Assembly: GCA_005518205.2 (NCBI GenBank)
Contig: RFFC02000010.1
Coordinates: 1-37,313, forward strand
DNA from: Hormoscilla sp. GUM202
GTDB taxonomy: Bacteria; Cyanobacteriota; Cyanobacteriia; Cyanobacteriales; Desertifilaceae
Length of the DNA stretch: 37,313 bases
Direction: 5' to 3'
Shown here: positions 19,301-24,369 of the stretch, in pieces
Layout of the letters: every line of letters begins with the position of its first letter
Numbering within the stretch: the first letter of the stretch is position 1
Position numbers and translations under genes: made by a program
Notes under the pieces: generated by a model
Told to the model about the DNA's origin: nothing
The model's input: only the letters and a program-made list of their open reading frames with translations
Database searches by the model: none

Positions 19301-21395
19301 TATGGGCTTCCACGTGGTCTGGCTGCAATTGCAATACTTGACTGAAGTAGTCTGCACTTTCCTCTAGTTTACCATTCCCCTGGGCGATCGCCCCCATTAA
19401 ATTCAATGCTTCCGTGTTTTCAGGAAAATGCCGAATAATTTCTTGGCACAACTGTGCTGCTGCTGTCAACCTGCCTTCTTTGTAGGCTACTAGAGCCCTG
19501 TTCGTCAAGGAGCGCTCGTCAACATTATGGTTTGGGTTCAGGGCCAATGCTTGCTCGGGTCTGTGCCCCCCCTCGATACCTGGAGGGTGGTGAGATGATG
19601 TCGATCGGGTTTCTAATAGCGTCTGGGAGACTGCCGAACCTGCTACTGATTCAGACTGAGACAATTGAGAGATCGGTCCGCGGACGGCCCGAGAAATCGA
19701 GGATGCTAACGCTGAAGACACCTCTACAAATACTCCGGTCCAATCTCCAGGTTGGGACTGACGAAACAGACGCATAGTCGGATACCAGGGTGAGTCCTCT
19801 CGATCTAACATCCAGCGCCAGTCGGGGCTAAAGGCAAGCAGGGTCCAAACTGGTTTGGCGAGGGCGCCGGCTAGATGGGCTACTGAGGTGTCAACTGTAA
19901 TTACTAGGTCTAATTCTTGGATAATCGCGGCGGTATCGGCAAAGTCATTCAATTTATCTCCAAGGAATATAATGTTTTTGTTGTCTTGGAGTTCCGGGGG
20001 TTGGGGGAAATTCTTTTGGAGACTATATAGGGTAATGTCGGGAAGAGTAAGCAGTTGTAAAAAGCTATCTAGATCGCAGGAACGCTTGGAAAAGGTAAGA
20101 TGGTTTGGTTTCGAGGCCCAAACAATTCCCACTTTAAGCTTGTCTGACGTGGGTGTCTCCGGTGTGGTGCTTTTAGCGCTTTCGGCTTCTTTTGGGTATA
20201 GGTAGGGAATTCGGGCCGGAATGGATTCGATCGTGGTCCCCAGCAGATAAGGTAAACTCATGAGGGGGGCGCGGAAGTGAATTTCTGGCGGGGGGTCTCC
20301 ATTGACGATTATGCGATCGATCTCTGGTATAGTAGAGAATAATCGCTTTAAGGCTTGAGAGCAAGCAACAATTACCTTACCACCCTGCTGCTTTACTAAG
20401 GGGGCGTAGCGAATAAACTGGATCGAATCACCCAAACCCTGTTCTTCATAAAGTAAAATAGTCTGTCCAGCCAATGGCCTTCCATCCCAAAGGGGGTAAG
20501 GTAAGGAGTGATAGGGTGTGTGCTGAGCAACTAGCGGCATTTGCCATCGCCATTCATGTTCGGCAAATCCCTGCTGTAAGTCTCCGGTTATTAGCAGTGC
20601 CATTGCTAGACCCCAATGGCCGTAGATGTGATTGGGGTCTAGGGTTAAGGCTTGCCGATGGTGGTCGATCGCCTCATCTATCTTGTTCTGTTCTACGAGG
20701 GTAGAACCGATTTTGGAGAGCAATTCCGGGCTATTGGGTTTCAGGGACAGGGCCTGACGATAATAGCCGAGCGCCCCTTCTAGTTTACCTGTTCGACAAT
20801 ATAGATCGCCGAGCGCTTGAATTACATTAACATTATACGGGTCTTGCTGGAGAAGTTGGTGGTATATCCGTTCGGCATCTTGCCACTTCCCCGCTTGTTG
20901 ATGGGTTATGGCGATCTGCAATTTGGTCTTTGTCTCGGGGGAAGTAGAATCCTTCTGCTGTGGGGACAGGTTTGACGAGATTAGCCGTGCTAGGTTATTA
21001 CGAGCTTCCAGGTAATCTGGGCGCAGGCCGATCGCTTGCTGCCAATGCCCGATCGCCTCATTTATCTTACCTGTTTCTACTAAGACTATGGCCATGTTAT
21101 TATGCAATTCAGGATTGGCCTTCGAGTTGTAGGCTAGGGACTGTTCGTATAATTGAATCGCCCGTTCGTACTGGCCCTGAGAATATGCGATCCACCCTAG
21201 GATGTGCAGGACATCTGCATCATTGGGGTGCTGCTGTAGAATCCTCAAGTAGATATGTTCTGCTTCCCTTACTTGTCCTCTTTGGTAATGGACTGCTGCT
21301 TGGGCAATTAATTGAGAATATCCTCTAGGATTTCTTTCAACTTGCTTCGGTCTCCTGCCAACTTTGAGTTTTTTCCTTTTGCCGCGCTTTGCCAT
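10335..21395 (-). CDS. Giant seven-module TPR-glycosyltransferase protein
   Basis: A single uninterrupted frame of 3686 residues built from seven repeats of one module: TPR units, a QGFAE-EWRW bridge, then a GT-B domain resembling family 9/heptosyltransferases (LLYCEQGLGDAIQFIRY; KVGIVW; DFADTAAA; ITVDTAVAHLAGALGKPVW; PDWRWM; SPWYPTMRLFRQSQPGDW). Modules end near residues 570, 1180, 1765, 2210, 2590, 3150 and 3686. The fifth module is shortest, with about two TPRs. The ATG follows AGGAGAAGG by a good spacing. No signal peptide or membrane span is visible, so a cytoplasmic enzyme or scaffold is likely. TPR-GT proteins often glycosylate proteins or assemble glycans, but the substrate is unknown. 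Modules are unusually alike; 435-bp blocks are virtually identical. A palindromic repeat is read in frame between modules 2 and 3. Confidence 0.92.
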   Translation of the reverse strand: MAKRGKRKKLKVGRRPKQVERNPRGYSQLIAQAAVHYQRGQVREAEHIYLRILQQHPNDADVLHILGWIAYSQGQYERAIQLYEQSLAYNSKANPELHNNMAIVLVETGKINEAIGHWQQAIGLRPDYLEARNNLARLISSNLSPQQKDSTSPETKTKLQIAITHQQAGKWQDAERIYHQLLQQDPYNVNVIQALGDLYCRTGKLEGALGYYRQALSLKPNSPELLSKIGSTLVEQNKIDEAIDHHRQALTLDPNHIYGHWGLAMALLITGDLQQGFAEHEWRWQMPLVAQHTPYHSLPYPLWDGRPLAGQTILLYEEQGLGDSIQFIRYAPLVKQQGGKVIVACSQALKRLFSTIPEIDRIIVNGDPPPEIHFRAPLMSLPYLLGTTIESIPARIPYLYPKEAESAKSTTPETPTSDKLKVGIVWASKPNHLTFSKRSCDLDSFLQLLTLPDITLYSLQKNFPQPPELQDNKNIIFLGDKLNDFADTAAIIQELDLVITVDTSVAHLAGALAKPVWTLLAFSPDWRWMLDREDSPWYPTMRLFRQSQPGDWTGVFVEVSSALASSISRAVRGPISQLSQSESVAGSAVSQTLLETRSTSSHHPPGIEGGHRPEQALALNPNHNVDERSLTNRALVAYKEGRLTAAAQLCQEIIRHFPENTEALNLMGAIAQGNGKLEESADYFSQVLQLQPDHVEAHSHLGVVLREQGKLTEASGHFQQALALEPNQPKNHIGLGIVLHEQGRLDAAIAHYQQALALQAHIPLVYKNLAIALQTQGKLELSLTYIRQALALQPDYVEAYHNLGNILNLMGKLEEAVDAYQQALVLKPDYPEAHNNLAYTLEHLGKWSEALGHFQQAVNQRPDDAWAHNNLGILLLLLGEMKQGFAECEWRWQCGYAQEKKLFYAFKQPLWDGSHLEGRTILLYCEQGLGDAIQFIRYVPLVQQRGGRVIVECQKPLLRLFSTVPALDRLVEKGTKRPEFDVQASLMSLPHILGTTLDTIPAQIPYLRSDSPSERLKALLAREETQKVGIVWRTNQASGTAKDRSCTLSDFLPLLEFGDIAFYSLQKGEQVASIAQLGRPSGQDNLIDLDAELQDFADTAAAMQQLDLIITVDTAVAHLAGALGKPVWVLLPFVPDWRWMLDREDSPWYPTMRLFRQSQPGDWTGVFVEVSSALASSISRAVRGPISQLSQSESVAEYPVPQSDIKGGHRSGQALARAVSESAHPCRAQERRDRVGISGNGTHSQTLLTSGGHRTGQALARNPNHNVDERSLTNRALVAYKEGRLTAAAQLCQEIIRHFPENTEALNLMGAIAQAHSHLGLVLGQQGKLTEALGHFQQAVALEPNQPKNHIGLGIVLHEQGRLDAAITHYQQALALQARIPLVYNNLAIALETQGNLESALTYMKQALALQPDYVEAHFNLGNILNSMGKLAEAIEAYQQAIHLKPDYPKPHIPLGRLLLLKGDLQQGFAEFEWRWQCDPFAKEKSFYPFEQPLWDGSHLEGRTILLYCEQGLGDAIQFIRYIPLIQQRGGRIIVECRKPLLRLFSTVPAIAQLIETGTPRPEFDVQASLMSLPHILGTTLETIPAHIPYLQSDTPSEPLKALLAGAETRKVGIVWQTNPTSDTAKDRSCTLSDFLPLLELGGIAFYSLQKGEQKASNAQLGRPGGRDNLIDLEAELQDMADTAAAMQQLDLIITVDTSVAHLAGALGKPVWVLLPFVPDWRWMLDREDSPWYPTMRLFRQSQPGDWTGVFVEVSSALASSTTQLSQAKSTASSPVSRSFPRAPSRSFASSEPQPTHNPQPQLQIALAHYQAGKLQDAERIYQQILQQEPHNIHILQLLGQLYYQTGQLEQAGSYYSQALTLNPNSPQLLCIYGDTMTGRGKIEEAIKQFRQALALDPKFVYGHWGLAVALLLSGDMQQGFAEYEWRWQLPELAQRPCYTLPVPLWKGTPLAGQTILLYEEQGLGDSIQFIRYIPLVKQLGGKIIVSCSQELKRLFSTIPEIDLLITDRDPLPEINLRAPLMSLPHLLGTTMENIPAQVPYLYAKEEEAVKYSGSLQTSDKFKVGIVWASKLNDPTSGKRSCDLKQFLKLLLSLPGMTFYSLQKDFPPPLELQDNKNLIFLGDKLTDFADTAAIIQELDLVITIDTAAAHLAGALGKPVWTLLHFAPDWRWMRDRPDSPWYPTMRLFRQSQPGDWTIVFAEVEAALRFTLAQCYQARPSNEGKLQDAERIYYEQLPQAADNADTIYLLGSLYQSAGKLDEAIGYFRLALALDPNSVYGHVFLGTALLLSGDLQQGFAEHDWRWRIPGFARPVYHFSPAPLWDGSPFPGQTILLYSESGLGDAIQFIRYAPLVKQLGDKVIVACSPALKRLFSTIPEIDGFIEESPSLMPEVHLRARIMSLPYLLGTTTEEKIPAQVPYLYAKEEDAVKYSGSLRTSDKFKVGIVWAPKTQALDYKIRSCDFRHFLQLLSLPGITLYSLQKDFPQPRELQDDASAKNIIFLGDKLNDFADTAAIIQELDLVITVDTSVAHLAGALAKPVWTLLCFNPDWRWMLDREDSPWYPTMRLFRQSQPGDWTIVFVEVKAALASFISQSESVAGSPVSTTKNHDGTTIPEAALARNQNHNVDERSLMNKALVAYKEGRLTAAAQLCQEIIRHFPENTEALNLMGAIAQAHSHLGLVLGQQGKLTEALGHFQQALALEPNQPKNHIGLGIVLQQQEKLDAAITHYQQALALQARIPLVYNNLAAALEKQGKLELSLTYIRQALALQPDYVDAYYILGDILNSMGKLAEAIEAYRQALVLKPDYPEAHNNLARTLERLGKWSEALEHFQQAIDLRPDYALAHDNMGILLLRLGDMQQGFAEREWRWQCGPLDKKLINAFKQPLWDGSHLEGRTILLYCEQGRGDAIQFIRYVPLVEQRGGRVIVECLKPLLRLFSRVPGIDRLVKKGTPRPEFDVQASLMSLPHIMGTTLDTIPAQIPYLRSDSPSERLKALLAREETQKVGIVWRTNQASGTAKDRSCTLSDFLPLLEFGDIAFYSLQKGEQVASIAQLGRPSGQDNLIDLDAELQDFADTAAAMQQLDLIITVDTAVAHLAGALGKPVWVLLPFVPDWRWMLDREDSPWYPTMRLFRQSQPGDWTGVFVEVKAALASFISQSESVAGSPVSTTKNHDSTTIPEAALARNPNHNVDERSLRNRALVAYKEGRLTAAAQLCQEIIRHFPENTEALNLMGAIAQAHSHLGLVLGQQGKLTEALGHFQQALALEPNQPKNHIGLGIVLQQQEKLDAAITHYQQALSLQAHIPLVYNNLAVALEKQGKLELSLTSIRQAISLQPDYVEAYQNLGHILYSMGKIEEAIDSFRQTIALDPNYANGHWSLGMALLLSGDLQQGFAECEWRWQCGTYAQEKKLINAFKQPLWDGSHLEGRTILLYCEQGMGDAIQFIRYIPLIQQRGGRVIVECLKPLLRLFSTVPALDRLVERGTPRPEFDVQASLMSLPHILGTTLDTIPAQIPYLRSDSPSERLKALLAREETQKVGIVWRTNQASGTAKDRSCTLSDFLPLLEFGDIAFYSLQKGEQVASIAQLGRPSGQDNLIDLDAELQDFADTAAAMQQLDLIITVDTAVAHLAGALGKLVWTLLPFAPDWRWMRDRADSPWYPTMRLFRQSQPGDWTGVFVEVSSALASFISQS
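10517..10951 (-). repeat. 435-bp near-identical block, module 7 copy
   Basis: By eye this block matches 18032-18466 (module 2) at every base and 12110-12544 (module 6) at all but one. It covers the interdomain part and second half of the glycosyltransferase domain. The surrounding module sequence is clearly more divergent. Confidence 0.9.
12110..12544 (-). repeat. 435-bp near-identical block, module 6 copy
   Basis: One difference from the other two copies was seen: CCCATAAT instead of CCCAGAAT near 12495, giving HIMG instead of HILG. Confidence 0.9.
17675..17742. repeat. Inverted repeat CCCACCC...GGGTGGG read in frame in the giant gene
   Basis: Arms CGTTTCCAGAGATGCCCACC and the inverse around TGGGTGGGCACTCTCGGAAA make a long hairpin. 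It encodes SESAHPCRAQERRDRVGISG in the linker between modules 2 and 3. It is flanked by a direct repeat (GCCAATGCTTGCCCGG... at about 17617 and 17747). The core occurs again at 22610-22667 in the intron-derived region. Confidence 0.85.
18032..18466 (-). repeat. 435-bp near-identical block, module 2 copy
   Basis: Appears identical to 10517-10951, 7.5 kb away in the same gene. The identity stops sharply at 18467, where CTCTT replaces GGGGA. Confidence 0.9.
19310..19381 (-). repeat. 72-bp TPR segment kept in module 2, deleted in modules 3, 6 and 7
   Basis: Module 2 encodes GNGKLEESADYFSQVLQLQP plus DHVE between GAIAQ and AHSHLG. In modules 3, 6 and 7 (near 17456, 13382 and 11696) GAIAQ joins AHSHLG directly, a clean 24-codon deletion that merges two TPR units into one. 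The DNA junction is GGGCTT joined to GGGCGATCGCC. Confidence 0.85.
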
Positions 21396-21472
21396 CCTGT
21401 TTTCCTTCTCCTGACATTGTATCTAACTATTAGGGGTCGAGCTGGGAATCGCTTCCCAACCCTCCCTTTCGG

Positions 21473-21504
21473 AACCGGACATGCGATTTTCACCGCATCC
21501 GGCT
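21473..21504 (-). ncRNA. Group II intron domain V
   Basis: On the minus strand AGCCGGATGCGGTGAAAATC followed by GCATGTCCGGTT folds into the 34-nt-type domain V hairpin with the conserved AGC catalytic triad and a GAAA tetraloop. It is followed by CCGAAAGGGAGGG, as in many cyanobacterial introns. Confidence 0.88.
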
Positions 21505-22196
21505 ACTGGGTAATAGGCCCCTGTCATGGGTAGCTTTCGGTTCAAGGTTTTGGTTCCTATTCCTTGGCCTCAGTACCTGTCATTTTGTCCCTATCCTAGC
21601 AGTTCCTTTAGTTGCTTTTAGGTTGCTTTCTGTTTTTGTTATACTGCTTAAGCATTGCCTACTTTTTGCAGGAACTTCTGGGACTTATACCTAGCTCGAA
21701 AGCTGGTTTCGTAATATAGTCAGGACTACTCTTCCCGATACTTTCCTATTATCACCGTGCCACGTCAGCCTGGGCATTTTCCTGTGTATCTCTACTCAGT
21801 TATTGCTATCCTAGGTATTACCCTGGGCATTTGCTTCTTGACACATCTCTCTCCCAATAGCTTGCGCTTATCATCTAACTTATCCACAGGCGGTCGATTC
21901 CAGGGATAGCGTATTGGGAGTTACTTCGTTCCGTGGTATCATCTTGATGTTTTTAGGCCCCTACTATACCCCGGATGGTGCTTTTAGGATACGTTGATAG
22001 ACAATATGGAAATCTATCACTAGACCATCTTTGCCTTTTGGCTCCAGCGTGTCAGCCTTATTACGCTGGTCGTTAGTAACGAGGCTTAATCATAGGTTCG
22101 CTTTTTCTAGCCATGAACATCTTTCGAGCCTTCCCTTCTCTTATCCGTCATCATTTCCTTGACATACCAAGAGTCTATTAGTGACAGTTTAACAAT

Positions 22197-22234
22197 GAAG
22201 TATTTTGGCTCATTGCCAAATTGGGATGCACCCC
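22197..22234. mobile_element. Solitary insertion-sequence end inside the intron region
   Basis: GGCTCATTGCCAAATTGGGA then TGCACCCC closely resembles the right end of the window (TACTCATTACCAAACTGGGA then TGCACCC), which bounds the ISKra4-like element. No partner end was found nearby, so it is a remnant that marks the join between the two intron parts. Confidence 0.6.
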
Positions 22235-22609
22235 ACTCAATCTCTCCCAGTTGTGACCTGCTAATGATTTGCAGATATTACGCCTTCGGTGGCTACTCAG
22301 CAATCGACCTCACTGAGAGTACATCAACTGGTTTACTTCGTTCCTGTAGATGATTGTTCGCGACCTTAGAAGGTGACCCTACGCCGGGTTTATTGTCTGT
22401 GCTTGTTGGTCAGTCTATAACCTGCCAACGACCCATATCCTTTTCCCTTTTGGCTCGCCAGGCGGTAAGCCTTATTCCACTGGTTGCTAATAACGACGCT
22501 GCATCACTTTGCTTTATGCTCCTCATAGCCGCTTGCTCAACGTTGACCAGTCCGGGCTACCAGTCATTGACGCCTTTTCGCCCCGCTTTACGGATTGATG
22601 CCATCGCGT

Positions 22610-22667
22610 CCGGGAGCACCCACCCTGTCGTGTCGCTCCCGCGCACGACATGGGTGGGTGTCTCCGG
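22610..22667. repeat. Palindromic repeat CCCACCC...GGGTGGG, second copy
   Basis: The core CCACCCTGTCGTGTCGCTCC then CGCGCACGACATGGGTGGG matches the copy translated inside the 11-kb gene (17689-17728) at nearly every base. Here it lies in non-coding intron-derived DNA. Confidence 0.85.
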
Positions 22668-23098
22668 GGTAGTGGGTCACAAGTAGTGATGTTAGCACAA
22701 GAAAGCTCAGACGGAGATCGCAATAGTGGCATCCAACGGCAAGTCAAATAACGATATTTCAGGCATTGACGTCCCAGCCGAAAAATTGAAAATGCCACAT
22801 CCCCACACCTATTGGGACAGACTAGCCATCACATCACTACATGTTTATCACTACCGTCTCCGGACGCGAAGCTACCGTAGGGGCGATGCTTTTACCCCTG
22901 CACCTGGGGAGAAGGACTTGCACCTTCATCATCTTTGGGTTTCGCCGGTTACTTCTGGTGTTTCCACCGGTGGTTTAGCTCACCCTACAAGTTGTCAGGA
23001 CTAATGAAATCCTGCTAGTGGTCCCGGTCCTATGGCTTGTGATAGGTCGCTTTTGACCCTCAAATTCACCCTGAACCTTTACACTAAACGAATCGCAC

Positions 23099-23290
23099 TA
23101 TAGGTCTAGCTTACAATGCCAGTTCGCGAAAGTCAAGCAGTGTCGCTGGCCATCCTCTGCCACTCCTCTGACTCCACGCGCAGGGCCTGCCGTGCCGTAA
23201 CCATCACCGCCCCTTCATCGCGCGGCGTCTGGAGCATGCTCTTGTCCTGAAGGACTCGGCATGCTCCAGACACCGGACGATCCTTTACCT
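23099..23290. other. Gap between the nuclease gene and the intron
   Basis: No convincing gene. It contains a perfect 13-base inverted repeat (see the next entry). The only long frame has no recognisable protein features. Confidence 0.5.
23227..23271. repeat. 13-bp perfect inverted repeat 3' of the nuclease gene
   Basis: GTCTGGAGCATGC and GCATGCTCCAGAC are separated by 19 bases. The hairpin begins 19 bases after the stop codon of the Rpn-type gene, so it may stabilise or end its transcript, although no T-run follows on the minus strand. Confidence 0.6.
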
Positions 23291-24250
23291 CTATCCATCC
23301 TGATGTGAGTCTACCTCCGACAACCAATTCAACAAATCTGACTGACTTGTAATCTCAAAAATATCCTCTGTTAACCCTTCCAAATTTGACAGCGACAAAC
23401 TTTCAATTTTGCTGTTGATTTCCGCTGTCATTTCACCAAATTTCTTTTTGAGCAGGCGCAATGCCAAAGCGCGTGCTTCAGTAATGCGCCCTCGTTCAAT
23501 CCCTTGTTCAATCCCTTGTTCCCAGGCTTCTTCACTGGCATATCTCATCCGTCCTATCTCATCTTGCAAATAAATTGAGCGCCGAATTACTTCATCTGCT
23601 TCGTCCGGTTCCATATTGGCTAGTTTGGCTATCTTCAAGGCTTTGTCTATTTCCGCAATCTCTGCCAATGTCGCGGGGATTTCCTCTAACTCATTTGCCA
23701 GCTTAATGAAATAAATCCATTTATCTGCTAAGGTGGTCAAGTCTTTCAACTCTTTTTTGAATTTGGGCAATTCTACAAAAAATAGCTGTAGTTCTCGCTC
23801 TGGATACTCATAATTACCCTGGGCTTCTTTGAAGACCAAATGATGAATCACTTGCGCGTGTTTGTGGAACAGAACAAAGTTGGTTATTGTCACGGCAATT
23901 ACTGGCGATATTTTCAGGTAATCTTCCCCTGATTCCAACTGGTTGGCATAGGACTTACAGAGATTGTAAGCCACTCGCTTACCAAAGGCCGCTACCCGTG
24001 CTAATTGCATTTCGATCAGGACGATTTCCCCATTCTGTAGTACCGCCCTCACATCCAAGTAACTGTCCTTTAATGTTTCTACATGACCTTGGTTGTAAGG
24101 ATTGACAATGGTTAAGGCAGAAATGACGTTTTTGCCATTATAGATGATAGCATTCAGAAAACTAATCAAAATATCTTCACTGCGGTCCGAGCCAAATATT
24201 TTTTTGAATGCATAATCGATTGTGGGACTAATAAATATTTGCTTGGCCAT
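23291..24250 (-). CDS. Rpn-family recombination-promoting nuclease / PD-(D/E)XK family, DUF4351 C-terminus
   Basis: A protein of 319 residues starting MAKQIFISPTIDYAFKKIFG, the hallmark N-terminus of the Rpn/PDDEXK_2 family. The nuclease core is visible as YLDVRAVLQNGEIVLIEMQ near residues 62-82, with D and ExQ in the usual positions. The C-terminal part (EQGIEQGIERGRITEARALALRLLKKKFGEM) is the charged segment and DUF4351-like helix typical of cyanobacterial members. Rpn enzymes are DNA endonucleases linked to RecA-independent recombination, and many genomes carry dozens. The start is taken at 24250 because GAAGGAG lies at normal distance, whereas the ATG three codons earlier abuts it. It has its own candidate promoter. 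Confidence 0.9.
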   Translation of the reverse strand: MAKQIFISPTIDYAFKKIFGSDRSEDILISFLNAIIYNGKNVISALTIVNPYNQGHVETLKDSYLDVRAVLQNGEIVLIEMQLARVAAFGKRVAYNLCKSYANQLESGEDYLKISPVIAVTITNFVLFHKHAQVIHHLVFKEAQGNYEYPERELQLFFVELPKFKKELKDLTTLADKWIYFIKLANELEEIPATLAEIAEIDKALKIAKLANMEPDEADEVIRRSIYLQDEIGRMRYASEEAWEQGIEQGIERGRITEARALALRLLKKKFGEMTAEINSKIESLSLSNLEGLTEDIFEITSQSDLLNWLSEVDSHQDG

Positions 24251-24354
24251 CACAAACATCTCCTTCTTTTATAAGTTCACAATTACCTGGGTACGTTCTG
24301 GGAGCCCATGGCTGAAGCTACCAGTGGCAGTAGCACAAGACTGGTATGATAATT

Positions 24355-24363
24355 ATTATATCA
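24355..24363 (-). promoter_or_regulatory. Candidate extended -10 promoter for the Rpn-type gene
   Basis: The minus strand reads TGATATAAT, a match to the extended -10 element TGnTATAAT, about 105 bases before the start codon. No clear -35 was seen. It overlaps the region just after the end of the upstream TPR-glycosyltransferase frame. Confidence 0.35.
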
Positions 24364-24369
24364 CATCAG

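Larger units (their letters stand above)
21429..23098 (-). mobile_element. ORF-less, chimeric group II intron
   Basis: Read on the minus strand it begins GTGCGATTCGTTTAG at 23098, matching the GUGYG 5' end, and contains AAGGTGCAAGTCCTTCTCC and other group II domain I features. It ends with a recognisable domain V (21473-21504), a domain VI-like hairpin and ...CCTAAT at 21429. No intron-encoded reverse transcriptase is present. A domain I block appears twice (TCGTTATTAGCAACCAGTGG near 22490 and TCGTTACTAACGACCAGCGT near 22075), separated by an ISKra4-like end, so parts of two introns seem joined. It sits in sense orientation about 33 bases upstream of the start codon of the 11-kb gene. Confidence 0.75.

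Noticed and set aside
22197-22234. A complete insertion sequence between the two intron parts
   Set aside because: Only one end is recognisable; no inverse partner or transposase was found nearby.
22523-22798. Small frame on the minus strand as an intron-encoded protein
   Set aside because: It has no reverse-transcriptase or maturase motifs and is crossed by a palindromic repeat.
23133-23327. 64-residue minus-strand frame after the nuclease gene
   Set aside because: It overlaps the end of the Rpn-type gene and encodes the inverted repeat; no recognisable features.
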